Origin: Nocardia vulneris
Lineage (GTDB): Bacteria > Actinomycetota > Actinomycetes > Mycobacteriales > Mycobacteriaceae
Assembly: GCF_001613425.1 (NCBI RefSeq)
Contig: NZ_BDCI01000015.1
Coordinates: 1 to 64,000 of the forward strand
Direction of reading: 5' to 3'
Length of the DNA: 64,000 nucleotides
Shown here: piece by piece, positions 1 to 8,240 of the stretch
Numbering within the stretch: the first letter of the stretch is position 1
How the letters are laid out: every line of letters begins with the position of its first letter
Position numbers and translations under genes: made by a program
Notes under the pieces: model-generated
Database searches by the model: none
The model's input: the letters and a program-made list of their open reading frames with translations, nothing else
Told to the model about the DNA's origin: nothing

Positions 1-756
1 ATCCGGATCGAGAGCTTCGCCCTGGCCCGGCACGAGCCGTTGCACGACGCCGCCGAACAGCTCGTCTCCGGTGACGAGCTGCCCGTCCCTGAAGGGCCCA
101 CCGATCGCGGCATCCTCGCGGTGGCCGCGGGCGACGGCGCGGCCGCCCTGTTCGAGGACGCGGGCGCGGTGGTGCTGGACGGCGACGGCCCGGTGACCGC
201 GGCCGCCCTGCTCGACGCGATCCGCGCGATGCCGAATCGGGAAGTGCTGGTGCTGCCCAACGGCGCACTGCCCGCGCACGACCTGGTCGCGGTCGGTGTT
301 GCCGCCCGCGACGCGCACCGCGACGTGCTGCTGCTGCCGAGCGCGTCGGTGGTGCAGGGGCTCGCGGCGCTGGCGGTGCACGACCGCGGCCGGATCGCCG
401 TCGACGACGCCTTCGCCATGTCGGAGGCGGCCGCGACCACGCGCTGGGGTGCGCTGCGGGCTGCCGCGGAGCGGGCGCTCACCATGGTCGGCACCTGCGA
501 GGCGGGCGATGGACTCGGTCTGGTCGGCCACGATGTCGTCGTGATCGACCACGACGTGCGGGCGGCCGGACTGACGCTGCTCGACCGGATGCTCGCCTTC
601 GGCGGCGAGCTGGTCACGTTGCTCATGGGCGCGGCGGCGCCGGACGGCCTCGCCGACGCGCTGGCCGCACATATCGGCGAGGGGTTTCCCGGCGTGGAGG
701 TCACCGTGTATTCCGGTGGGCAGCACGGGGATCTGGTGCAGATCGGAGTGGAGTAG
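1..756 (+). CDS. DAK2/YloV-like (Rv2974c-type) protein, C-terminal part
   Basis: The reading frame is open from the first base, so this is the 3' part of a longer gene whose start lies upstream. The visible 251 codons resemble the C-terminal half of the DAK-phosphatase/YloV family, which in Firmicutes includes fatty-acid kinase subunits. Typical family features are the stretch with VLPNGALP near residue 80, the 'LLLPSASVVQGLAAL' segment, and a closing 'VEVTVYSGGQHGDLVQIGVE'. The gene sits directly before recG, the same order as M. tuberculosis Rv2974c-recG, which supports the identification. The stop (TAG) is immediately followed by the recG ATG, so the two are probably co-transcribed and translationally linked. 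The exact biochemical role in actinobacteria is unknown. Confidence 0.8.
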   Translation: MRIESFALARHEPLHDAAEQLVSGDELPVPEGPTDRGILAVAAGDGAAALFEDAGAVVLDGDGPVTAAALLDAIRAMPNREVLVLPNGALPAHDLVAVGVAARDAHRDVLLLPSASVVQGLAALAVHDRGRIAVDDAFAMSEAAATTRWGALRAAAERALTMVGTCEAGDGLGLVGHDVVVIDHDVRAAGLTLLDRMLAFGGELVTLLMGAAAPDGLADALAAHIGEGFPGVEVTVYSGGQHGDLVQIGVE

Positions 757-3042
757 ATGGCGACCCTGAGCGATCGGCTCGACCATATCCTCGGCGTGAA
801 GGCGGCCGGTTCCCTGGTCGACGCCTTCGACATGCACACGGTGGAGGACCTGCTCCGGCACTATCCGCTGCGCTACGCCACCCAGGGGCAACCGCTCACC
901 GAGGAGGCGCCCGAGGAGGGCGCGCACATCACCGTGATCGGCCGGATCACCAAGGCCGAGCTGCGGCCGATGCGCAACCGGCGCGGTTCGCTGCTGAAGG
1001 TGGTGCTGGACACCGGTTCCGGCACCGGTCGCGGTGTCGACGTCACCTTCTTCAACGGTGACAAGGTTAAATACGTTGTCAAAGAAGGCCTTAGGGCGAT
1101 GATGTCGGGCACCGTCACCTACTGGCGGCCCGGCCAGTGGAACCTGAGCCACCCCGGCTACCTCATCCTGCCCGAGGCCGACGACGAGGAGAAGGTCGGC
1201 TCGCTCACCACCGTGCGCGGCGGCGGCAATCTGCGTGGGCTGGCACAGAGCGCGAAAGGCGCCGAGGGCGTGGACACCTCGTTCATGGAGCGCGAGTTCA
1301 TCCCGGTGTATCCGGCCACCGCGAAGGTGCAGAGCTGGGACGTGCTCGCGTGTATCCGGCAGGTGCTCGACCAGTTGGACCCGATCGACGATCCGGTGCC
1401 CGACGACATCCGGGCCGATCGTTCGCTGATGAAGATCTCCGACGCCCTGCGCCTGATCCACCTGCCGGAGCGCAAGACCGATATCGACCAGGCCAGAGAG
1501 CGTCTGCGGTTCGACGAGGCGCTGGCGCTGCAGCTGGTGCTGGCCGAGCGCAGGCACGAGGTGTCCGGCCGGTCCGCGCGCCCGTGCCCGCCGCGACCGG
1601 ACGGGATCGCCGCCGAGTTCCAGACCCGGCTGCCCTTCGAGCTGACCGCCGGTCAGCAGCAGGTGATCGCGGAGATCTCCGCGGACATGTCCCGCAGCCA
1701 GCCGATGCACCGGCTGCTGCAGGGCGAGGTGGGTTCCGGTAAGACGATCGTCGCGTTGAACGCGATGTTGCAGATCGTCGACGCGGGACAGCAGTGCGCC
1801 TTGCTCGCGCCGACGGAAGTCCTTGCCGCCCAGCATTATCGGTCGATGCGCGGGATGCTCGGCGATCTCGGCAGCGGCGGCGAACTCGGCGCGGCCGAGC
1901 ACGCGACCAAGGTGGTGCTGGTCACCGGCTCGATGTCGGCCTCGGCGAAGAAGGCGGCGCTGCTGGAGGCGGTGACCGGGGAGGCCGGCATCGTGATCGG
2001 CACGCACGCGCTCATCCAGGACAACGTCGAGTTCTTCGACCTGGGCATGGTGGTGGTCGACGAGCAGCACCGCTTCGGCGTCGAACAGCGGGATGCGTTG
2101 CGCGCCAAAGCGAAAGCCGGAGCCAGCCCGCACCTGCTGGTGATGACCGCGACGCCGATTCCGCGCACCATCGCGATGACCACCCTCGGTGACCTGGAGA
2201 CCTCGACGCTGACCGAGCTGCCGCGCGGCCGCTCGCCGATCACGTCCAAAGTCGTACCCCGCAGGCAACATCCGAACTGGGTCGACCGCGCGTGGGAGCG
2301 GATCCTGGAGGAGGTCGACGCCGGTCGGCAGGCCTACGTGGTGTGCTCGCGGATCGGCGACGACGAAGAGGCCGGCGGTAAGTCGAAGAACGGCAAGGCC
2401 AAAGCCAAGGATGCCGAGAAGGAAGGCCCCACCACCGCGGCCGCGCTCGATGTGTTCGATCAGCTGCGGGCAGGGCCGCTGTCCCGGGTCCGGGTCGGCC
2501 TGCTGCACGGCAGGCTGCCCGCGGACGAAAAAGACCAGGTGATGCGTGCTTTCAACGACGGCTCGGTCGATGTGCTCGTCTGCACGACGGTCGTCGAGGT
2601 CGGCGTCGACGTGCCGAACGCGACCGTGATGGTGATCGTCGACGCGGACCGTTTCGGCGTCAGTCAGCTACATCAGCTGCGCGGCCGTATCGGTCGCGGT
2701 AAGCATGCCGGGTTGTGCCTGCTGATCACCGATTCCGCGCCGGGCGGCTCGGCGATGGCGCGGCTGGACGCGGTCGCGAGCACCACCGACGGCTTCGAGC
2801 TCGCGGTGCTCGACCTGCGCACCCGGCGCGAAGGCGATGTGCTCGGCGCGGCCCAGTCCGGGACGGCCCGCTCCCTGAAACTGCTCTCGCTGCTCGACGA
2901 TCTCGAAGTCATCACCGCCGCACAGGAACTCGCGCGCGAGGTGGTGGAAGCCGATCCCGGGCTGCGGAAGCATCCTGGTCTGGCGGGCATGATGCACGCG
3001 GCCGTCGACTCCGAACGCCTGGAGTACCTGGCCAAGTCGTGA
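757..3042 (+). CDS. recG: ATP-dependent DNA helicase RecG
   Basis: Superfamily 2 helicase that remodels stalled replication forks and Holliday junctions. The 761 residues include an N-terminal OB-fold wedge domain (about residues 50-150), Walker A GEVGSGKT near residue 323, the DEAD-type box DEQH near 430, the motif TATPIPRT near 465, and the C-terminal helicase motifs TTVVEVGVDVPNA and QLRGRIGRG. A lysine-rich insertion (KSKNGKAKAKDAEKEG, about residues 545-565) lies between the helicase lobes and looks like a disordered loop. The ATG follows the upstream stop with no gap. Length is normal for the family. It is convergent with the RamB-like gene, the two stops lying 10 bp apart. Confidence 0.97.
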   Translation: MATLSDRLDHILGVKAAGSLVDAFDMHTVEDLLRHYPLRYATQGQPLTEEAPEEGAHITVIGRITKAELRPMRNRRGSLLKVVLDTGSGTGRGVDVTFFNGDKVKYVVKEGLRAMMSGTVTYWRPGQWNLSHPGYLILPEADDEEKVGSLTTVRGGGNLRGLAQSAKGAEGVDTSFMEREFIPVYPATAKVQSWDVLACIRQVLDQLDPIDDPVPDDIRADRSLMKISDALRLIHLPERKTDIDQARERLRFDEALALQLVLAERRHEVSGRSARPCPPRPDGIAAEFQTRLPFELTAGQQQVIAEISADMSRSQPMHRLLQGEVGSGKTIVALNAMLQIVDAGQQCALLAPTEVLAAQHYRSMRGMLGDLGSGGELGAAEHATKVVLVTGSMSASAKKAALLEAVTGEAGIVIGTHALIQDNVEFFDLGMVVVDEQHRFGVEQRDALRAKAKAGASPHLLVMTATPIPRTIAMTTLGDLETSTLTELPRGRSPITSKVVPRRQHPNWVDRAWERILEEVDAGRQAYVVCSRIGDDEEAGGKSKNGKAKAKDAEKEGPTTAAALDVFDQLRAGPLSRVRVGLLHGRLPADEKDQVMRAFNDGSVDVLVCTTVVEVGVDVPNATVMVIVDADRFGVSQLHQLRGRIGRGKHAGLCLLITDSAPGGSAMARLDAVASTTDGFELAVLDLRTRREGDVLGAAQSGTARSLKLLSLLDDLEVITAAQELAREVVEADPGLRKHPGLAGMMHAAVDSERLEYLAKS

Positions 3043-3052
3043 ACCGGCCAGG

Positions 3053-4474
3053 TCACTGCCCGATGCGGGGGTAGGGGAGGTCGGTGCTGGTGTTCTCGTC
3101 GACGGCCAGCGGGCTGCCGATGTTCGGGAAGGCGCGCTGGGCGCAGGCGGGGCGTTCGCACACCTTGCAGCCCGCGCCGATCGGCACCGCCGTCGCCGGG
3201 TCGTCGAGTTGCAGTCCGGACGAATACACCAGGCGGTCGGCGTATTCGATATCGCAGCCCAGTCCGATCGCGAAATTCTTTGTCGCGGTACCGAATCCCT
3301 GCGGCGCGGTCATCGCGGTGCGCGCGATCCACAGATACCGCCTGCCGTCCGGCATCTCGGCGATCTGGGTCAGGATGCGGCCCGGATAGGCGAACGCCTC
3401 GTGCACCACCCACAGCGGGCAGCTACCGCCGACCCGGGAGAAGTGAAAAGCGGTGGCGGACTGTCGTTTCGAGATATTGCCGGCCCGGTCGGTGCGGACG
3501 AAGAAGAACGGCACGCCCCGCTGACCCTGCCGTTGCAGGGTGCTGAGCCGGTGGCAGATGGTCTCGAAGCCGACCTCGAAACGCAGGCCGAGCAGGTCGA
3601 TGTCGTAGTGCAGCTCCTCGGCCGAGCGCAGGAAGCGGCCGTAGGGCAGCACCAGTGCGCCCGCGAAGTAGTTGGCCAGTCCGATGCGCGCGAGCGTGCG
3701 GGATTCGCCGGTGAGCGAAGGGGTTTCGGCGAGCACCCCGTCCAGTTCGGTGCCGTACAGCAGCAGGGCGAGGGTGGTCGCGATCTGGAAGGCGCGCTGG
3801 CCGGGGCGCAGGCGCCGCGCCAGGGTCAGCGTGCGGGTCTCGGGATCGTAGTGGCGCTTCGGGATGGTGGGATCGGCGCCGTCGCCGCGGACCAGCACCG
3901 TGACCCCGGCGCGTTCCTCGGCGACCCGGGCGAGCTGGCGATCGAGCGAGCCGATGGTCAGCCCGGACTGTTCGAAGAGCTGCTCGGCGGCGATGTCCAG
4001 CTGCGGGATGTGGTTGTGGTGGTCGTAGAAGAAGTCCCGCACGTCCTCGTAGGGCATGGGCACGCCGGGCGTGCCGGCGGGGGTGTCCACCCGCGCGGAG
4101 AGCAGGTCCAGCTGGTCGGTGGCGGCGCGCAGCCGCCGGTGCATCGCGACGACGATGCGCGCGACGTCGGGCTGTCTGGTCGCCAGCTCCTCCACCTCGG
4201 TGAGCGGCGCGGTGTGCCCGCCCGCGGCATCGATCAGCACCTCGTGCAGATCCGAGACGAGCCGGGCGTCGGAGTCGGCGGCGAAGAACTGCACGTCCAG
4301 GTCGAAGGTGGAGTTGAGTTTCAGCAGCACCGGGATGGTGAGCGGGCGCTGGTCGCGTTCGAGCTGGTTGAGGTAGCTGGGGGAGAGATCCAGCGATTTC
4401 GCGAGCGCCGCCTGGGTGAGCCGGCGTTCCTCGCGCAACCGCCGCAGCCGCGCACCGGCGTACATCTTCCGCAC
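3053..4474 (-). CDS. RamB/ScfR-like XRE transcriptional regulator (DUF2083 type)
   Basis: Helix-turn-helix regulator of the RamB family, which in corynebacteria and mycobacteria controls acetate, propionate and glyoxylate metabolism. The N-terminal XRE domain (about residues 5-60) contains SPSYLNQLERDQRPLTIPVL, typical of RamB. A peptidase-M78-like region follows, then a C-terminal part with four conserved cysteines (GCKVCERPACAQRAF). I chose the GTG at 4474, giving VRKMYAGARLRRLREER. That N-terminus aligns with the mycobacterial RamB start, and a TACCAT -10 box lies 7 nt before the codon with no Shine-Dalgarno, so the mRNA is probably leaderless. The usual divergent isocitrate lyase gene is not here; the next genes are a DUF1737 mini-gene and an epoxide hydrolase. 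Its target genes are unknown. Confidence 0.88.
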   Translation of the reverse strand: MRKMYAGARLRRLREERRLTQAALAKSLDLSPSYLNQLERDQRPLTIPVLLKLNSTFDLDVQFFAADSDARLVSDLHEVLIDAAGGHTAPLTEVEELATRQPDVARIVVAMHRRLRAATDQLDLLSARVDTPAGTPGVPMPYEDVRDFFYDHHNHIPQLDIAAEQLFEQSGLTIGSLDRQLARVAEERAGVTVLVRGDGADPTIPKRHYDPETRTLTLARRLRPGQRAFQIATTLALLLYGTELDGVLAETPSLTGESRTLARIGLANYFAGALVLPYGRFLRSAEELHYDIDLLGLRFEVGFETICHRLSTLQRQGQRGVPFFFVRTDRAGNISKRQSATAFHFSRVGGSCPLWVVHEAFAYPGRILTQIAEMPDGRRYLWIARTAMTAPQGFGTATKNFAIGLGCDIEYADRLVYSSGLQLDDPATAVPIGAGCKVCERPACAQRAFPNIGSPLAVDENTSTDLPYPRIGQ

Positions 4475-4481
4475 CTGCAAG

Positions 4482-4487
4482 ATGGTA
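4482..4487 (-). promoter_or_regulatory. Leaderless-type -10 box of the RamB-like gene
   Basis: On the minus strand TACCAT is followed by 7 nt and then the GTG start at 4474. There is no purine-rich ribosome site between them. This TANNNT-to-start spacing is typical of leaderless actinobacterial transcripts and decides the start codon. Confidence 0.6.
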
Positions 4488-4497
4488 GCCCTACGCC

Positions 4498-4536
4498 TTC
4501 GCAAACATCGCATATCCACGCTTGTTCGTTGCGAAA
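4498..4536. promoter_or_regulatory. Candidate autoregulatory operator upstream of the RamB-like gene
   Basis: TTCGCAAAC (4498-4506) and GTTGCGAAA (4528-4536) form an imperfect inverted pair just upstream of the -10 box of the regulator gene. They differ by one missing base. Known RamB sites in corynebacteria are built around TTTGCAAA-like half sites, so these are plausible autoregulatory elements. This is inference from pattern and position only. Confidence 0.4.
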
Positions 4537-4593
4537 ATATGTCACTGCGAGGTGTTTTTGTCCGAGATGCCAGCTGCGTAGCGTGCGAAGAGG

Positions 4594-4770
4594 CTACTGG
4601 TCGCTACCCCAGATCAGGGCTTGGGCCGCGATCACGTCGGTGCCGTTGAAGGTCACCGCGGGTGAGCCGTGCAGGTGGTAGCCCTGATCGAGCAGGGCGC
4701 TGATCCGTTCGCAGAACGTCGCGTCGTCGACGCCGGTGATCAATCGGTAGCGCAGGGGTTGATCGGTCAT
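4594..4770 (-). CDS. DUF1737 mini-protein (58 aa)
   Basis: A short minus-strand gene running from ATG at 4770 to TAG at 4594. The 58-residue product starts MTDQPLRYRLITGVDDATF and carries the family-typical pattern 'RLITG.DD..F...I...L..GY.LHGSP..TFNG', matching DUF1737 proteins, which are usually about 60 aa. It has no catalytic signature and no membrane segment. DUF1737 domains occur alone or appended to enzymes, and their function is unknown. The gene lies between the RamB-like regulator and the epoxide hydrolase, pointing the same way as the regulator. Confidence 0.75.
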   Translation of the reverse strand: MTDQPLRYRLITGVDDATFCERISALLDQGYHLHGSPAVTFNGTDVIAAQALIWGSDQ

Positions 4771-4929
4771 CCGGTCAGCCTAGGCGGTGCCACGGACAAG
4801 TCGATATCCGTGTGCGACACCGAGACTGGTGCCCGGCCAGTGGGCCCGGGGGTTCCCAACCGAGCACTTGCTTGGTTGAATCGGGGGTGCGCGACGCGTG
4901 CCGTTCTCGAACGAAAGTGAGCAAAGTCG

Positions 4930-5301
4930 ATGCCGAGCCCCGATGAACTCGTCCGTGCCATGTGCCGCAGCTGGTCGGACCCCGATCCGGACCGCATCGC
5001 GTCCTTCTTCGCCGAAGACGCCGTCTACCACAACATTCCGATGGAGCCGGTGGTCGGCCGGGCCGCGATCCGCGACTTCCTCGCCGGATTCCTGGCCACC
5101 TTCCAGGGCGTCGATTTCGATATCCACCACCAGGTCGCGGCGGGCAACCTGGTCATGAACGAGCGCACCGACACCCTGCGCACCGCCGACCGAGCGATTC
5201 CGCTCCCGGTGACCGGCGTCTTCGAGGTAGCCGACGGCGCGATCACCGCCTGGCGCGACTATTTCGACATGGGCGCCATCAACAAGGCCTTCGACCTCTG
5301 A
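4930..5301 (+). CDS. Limonene-1,2-epoxide hydrolase-like protein (SnoaL fold)
   Basis: A 123-residue protein of the cystatin-like alpha+beta barrel fold used by limonene-1,2-epoxide hydrolases. The start shows the family pattern of a helical 'SW...D.DRIA.FFAEDAVYHNIPMEPV.G'. The water-positioning Tyr33 and Asn35 (VYHNIP) and the charged set Arg79, Asp81 and Asp110/Asp113 (ERTD, WRDYFDM) are present, fitting the Asp-Arg-Asp mechanism of the family. The ATG is followed by normal coding bias. It is a single gene ending at a strong hairpin. The substrate cannot be inferred; related SnoaL-fold proteins without hydrolase activity also exist. Confidence 0.85.
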   Translation: MPSPDELVRAMCRSWSDPDPDRIASFFAEDAVYHNIPMEPVVGRAAIRDFLAGFLATFQGVDFDIHHQVAAGNLVMNERTDTLRTADRAIPLPVTGVFEVADGAITAWRDYFDMGAINKAFDL

Positions 5302-5321
5302 CCGGGCGAGCGGCCCAGGCA

Positions 5322-5355
5322 CAGCGCCTCCTCCCCGAACCGGGAGGAGGCGCTG
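5322..5355. terminator. Strong hairpin between convergent genes
   Basis: A perfect 14-bp stem (arm CAGCGCCTCCTCCC) with a 6-nt loop lies between the convergent ends of the epoxide hydrolase gene and metE. There is no long U-run, which is usual for actinobacterial terminators. It probably serves both strands. Confidence 0.75.
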
Positions 5356-5380
5356 CGCTTTCAGCGCGTGATCGCGGTGC

Positions 5381-7648
5381 TCAGCGCACCGCGGCCGCGG
5401 CGGCGACCATATTGCGCAGTGACGCTGCCACCTCGGCCTGGCCGCGGGTCTTCAATCCGCAATCCGGGTTGACCCAGAGCCGCTCGGCGGGAACGGCTTT
5501 CAGGGCGGCCCGCAACGAGGTGGTGATCTCCTCGACACTGGGCACCCGCGGCGAGTGGATGTCGTAGACACCCGGGCCCACCCCGAGATCGAAGCCCGCC
5601 GCGTTGAGATCGTCGAGCACCTCCATCCGGGAGCGTGCCGCCTCGATCGAGGTCACGTCGGCGTCCAATCCGGCGATCGCGTCGATCACCTCGCCGAACT
5701 CCGAATAGCACAGGTGCGTGTGCACCTGGGTGGCGTCGGAGACGCCCGAGGTCGCCAGCCGGAACGACTGCACCGACCAGTCGAGGTAGGCCTGCTGATC
5801 CGTTTCGCGCAACGGCAGCAGTTCGCGCAGTGCGGGCTCGTCGACCTGGATGATCCGGATGCCCGCACTCTGCAGGTCCACCGTCTCGTCCCGGATGGCC
5901 AGCGCCACCTGACGCGCCGAATCCCCGAGCGGCTGGTCGTCCCGGACGAAGGACCAGGCCAGGATGGTCACCGGACCGGTGAGCATGCCCTTGACCGGCT
6001 TGTCGGTGAGCGATTGCGCGTAGCTGATCCAGTCGACGGTCATCGGCGTGCGGCGCGCCACATCGCCGAACAGGATCGGCGGCCGCACGCAGCGGGTGCC
6101 GTAGGACTGCACCCAGCCCAGCTCGGTGGCCGCGAAGCCGTCGAGCTGTTCGGCGAAGTACTGCACCATGTCGTTGCGCTCCGGCTCGCCGTGCACCAGC
6201 ACGTCCAAGCCCAGCTGTTCTTGCAGCGCAATGACATCGGCGACTTCGGCCCGCATCCGGCGCACGTACTCGTCCTGATCGATCTCGCCCTTGCGCAGCT
6301 CGGCCCGGGCCACCCGGATCGCCGAGGTCTGCGGGTAGGAGCCGATCGTGGTGGTCGGCAGCGGCGGCAACTGCAGCCGATCCTGTTGCAGCACACGGCG
6401 TTCCTCGGCGGGCGCGCGGGTGACGGCGTCCGGGCCGAGCGCGGCCAGCCGGGCCCGGACCTGTGCGTCGTTCAGCCGCGGGTCGGCGTGCCGCGAGGCC
6501 AGTGCCGCGCGGGTGTCGGCCAGTTCGGCGCTGATCGCCTCCGGGCCCTGGGTCAAGGCGGTCGCGAGCAGCCGCACCTCGGCGACCTTCTCGGTGCCGA
6601 ACGCCAGCCACGACCGCAGCGCGTCGTCCAGCCCGGTCTCGACGGCCAGGGTGTAGGGCACGTGCAGCAGCGAGCTCGACGTCGAAACCGCCACCGACCC
6701 GGCCGAACCCAGCAGGGTGCCCAGGGTGGCCAGCGACTTGTCGAGGTCTGCGCGCCACACGTTGCGCCCGTCGACCACGCCCGCGACCAGCAGCTTGCTC
6801 GCCAGCGCGGGCACCGCCGCGACGTCGGAAACGTCGGTGCCGGAGGTGAAGTCGAGCGCGATGCCCTCGACGTCGGTGCTCGCGAGCGCGGTCAGCGCGG
6901 CGTCGGGATGACCGAAGTAGGTCGCCACCAGGATCGCGGGACGCTCCGCCGCGGCGGTGAGTTCGGCGTAAGTGCTACGCACCAGCTCGATTTCGGCCGC
7001 GCTGAGATCGGTGACCAGGATCGGCTCATCGAGCTGCACCCAGCCGAGGCCGGCCGCGGCGAGCTGTGCGAGCAGGTCGCGATAGAGCGGCACGAGTTCG
7101 GCGAGCCGGTCCAGCGCCGCGCCGCCGGTGGCCTTGGCCAGCTTCAGGAAGGTGACCGGACCGATCACCACCGGCCGGGCCGCGACGCCCAGGTCCAGTG
7201 CCTCGCGCACCTCGGCCAGCAGCTTCTCCGGGTGCAGCGAGAACACGGTGTCCGCGCCGATTTCCGGCACCAGGTAGTGGTAGTTGGTGTCGAACCACTT
7301 GGTCATCTCCAGGGGTTCGATGGTTTCGTTGCCGCGCGCGGCCGCGAAGTACCGATCCAGCGGGTCGGCGATGCCGGCGACCCGCGGCGGCAGCGCGCCG
7401 AGCAGGACGGCCGTGTCGAGCACCTGGTCGTAATACGAGAAGGTGCCGACGGGGATCGAATCCAGGCCTGCCGCTTGAAGTTCGGCGAGCTGGGCGTGCC
7501 GCAGCTCGCGCGCGACGGCGTGCAGCTGCTCGGCGTCGATCTTGCCTGCCCAGTAGGATTCGGTGGCCCGCTTGAGTTCACGTCGCGGCCCCACCCGTGG
7601 TAGCCCGAGAACCGTTGCGGTGAACGGTGTCTGATGTACAACAGTCAC
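5381..7648 (-). CDS. metE: Cobalamin-independent methionine synthase
   Basis: Transfers the methyl group of 5-methyltetrahydrofolate-triglutamate to homocysteine without B12. The 755 residues form two barrels. The C-terminal one carries the zinc/homocysteine site: HTHLCYSEF, the downstream glutamate in [10 protein letters not shown], and [10 protein letters not shown] near residue 725. I placed the start at GTG 7648 ([15 protein letters not shown]), preceded by GGAGAG at good spacing. The frame remains open upstream through the riboswitch, but that part is not protein-like. The cobalamin riboswitch 160 nt upstream implies repression when B12 is available, so a B12-dependent MetH is expected elsewhere in the genome. 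Confidence 0.97.
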   Translation of the reverse strand: MTVVHQTPFTATVLGLPRVGPRRELKRATESYWAGKIDAEQLHAVARELRHAQLAELQAAGLDSIPVGTFSYYDQVLDTAVLLGALPPRVAGIADPLDRYFAAARGNETIEPLEMTKWFDTNYHYLVPEIGADTVFSLHPEKLLAEVREALDLGVAARPVVIGPVTFLKLAKATGGAALDRLAELVPLYRDLLAQLAAAGLGWVQLDEPILVTDLSAAEIELVRSTYAELTAAAERPAILVATYFGHPDAALTALASTDVEGIALDFTSGTDVSDVAAVPALASKLLVAGVVDGRNVWRADLDKSLATLGTLLGSAGSVAVSTSSSLLHVPYTLAVETGLDDALRSWLAFGTEKVAEVRLLATALTQGPEAISAELADTRAALASRHADPRLNDAQVRARLAALGPDAVTRAPAEERRVLQQDRLQLPPLPTTTIGSYPQTSAIRVARAELRKGEIDQDEYVRRMRAEVADVIALQEQLGLDVLVHGEPERNDMVQYFAEQLDGFAATELGWVQSYGTRCVRPPILFGDVARRTPMTVDWISYAQSLTDKPVKGMLTGPVTILAWSFVRDDQPLGDSARQVALAIRDETVDLQSAGIRIIQVDEPALRELLPLRETDQQAYLDWSVQSFRLATSGVSDATQVHTHLCYSEFGEVIDAIAGLDADVTSIEAARSRMEVLDDLNAAGFDLGVGPGVYDIHSPRVPSVEEITTSLRAALKAVPAERLWVNPDCGLKTRGQAEVAASLRNMVAAAAAVR

Positions 7649-7787
7649 GATGTCTCTCCAGTGCTGAGTCGTGGACCATCGCCATACGGGCGGAGCGGCC
7701 ACCGGCTGACGAGCCGGCGAACCACGATGGGAGCCCGACACTTCAGCACTGGTGCAACCGCACGCCCAAATCCACGAGGCGGTGGTC

Positions 7788-7808
7788 GCCGGATACGGCG
7801 TATCCGGC
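7788..7808 (-). terminator. Hairpin directly after the cobalamin aptamer (expression platform?)
   Basis: A perfect 9-bp stem (arm GCCGGATAC, 3-nt loop) begins 2 nt after the 3' end of the aptamer in the minus direction. Its position suggests it is part of the switch, either as a terminator stem or as a structure competing with the final aptamer helix. No U-run follows, so the mechanism is uncertain. Confidence 0.45.
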
Positions 7809-7809
7809 A

Positions 7810-8046
7810 CGGCTGGCAGGTCTTCGGACTCACAGGCACCGGCCGTTGTCGGCCGACCTACTAACCGTCGCTTCCCGGGTTGGTGTACCCAGTGCTTGTG
7901 ACGGCATTCGTTCCTGTTTACCGCTGCGGGACAGTCCCGGATTCCCACCGGGTTCCCTCTCGCCCGGCCGCCCGTCTCCGGGTGGCCGAACTCGGCTCCG
8001 TGCGCGTCGGCGGGGCTCCATCTCGCGCGCATCGGTGAACCAGCTG
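7810..8046 (-). promoter_or_regulatory. Cobalamin (B12) riboswitch upstream of metE
   Basis: Read on the minus strand, the leader contains the B12 aptamer core AACCCGGTGGGAATCCGGGA followed by CTGTCCCGCAGCGGTAA, and near the 3' end GTCCGAAGACCTGCC. Both are hallmark conserved segments of the class. An outer helix can form between CAGCTGG (8046-8040) and CCAGCCG (7816-7810) with one mismatch, which sets the approximate boundaries. The element lies between the divergent pyc promoter and metE, and points at metE. Control of metE by B12 riboswitches is well known in actinobacteria. Confidence 0.92.
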
Positions 8047-8228
8047 CACGTACCAGCATAGGCGGGGCGTCCGCGGTGGTGTGCGGCACCGGACCCCTTG
8101 CTGGGCACAGCTCGGCGTGCGCCGAGTCTGTGACGGTGCGATGAACGCAACTTCGCAGCGTTGCCGGGTGCCGTTGTGAAGATCCCTGCGAAGGCCGCAT
8201 CAGTGTCTGTGAGATGCGCGCAGCCGGG

Positions 8229-8234
8229 TACCTT
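8229..8234 (+). promoter_or_regulatory. Leaderless-type -10 box of pyc
   Basis: TACCTT lies 6 nt before the pyc ATG at 8241. No ribosome-binding sequence is visible in between, so pyc is probably translated from a leaderless mRNA. It is divergent from the metE riboswitch leader. Confidence 0.5.
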
Positions 8235-8240
8235 AGGCCA

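Noticed and set aside
3209-4681. Plus-strand 490-codon frame opposite the RamB-like gene
   Set aside because: Shadow frame with no motifs; the minus-strand HTH and C-terminal cysteines are clear.
5555-7603. Plus-strand open frame of about 680 codons antisense to metE
   Set aside because: Shadow translation rich in Arg, Gln, Gly and His without motifs; metE is certain.
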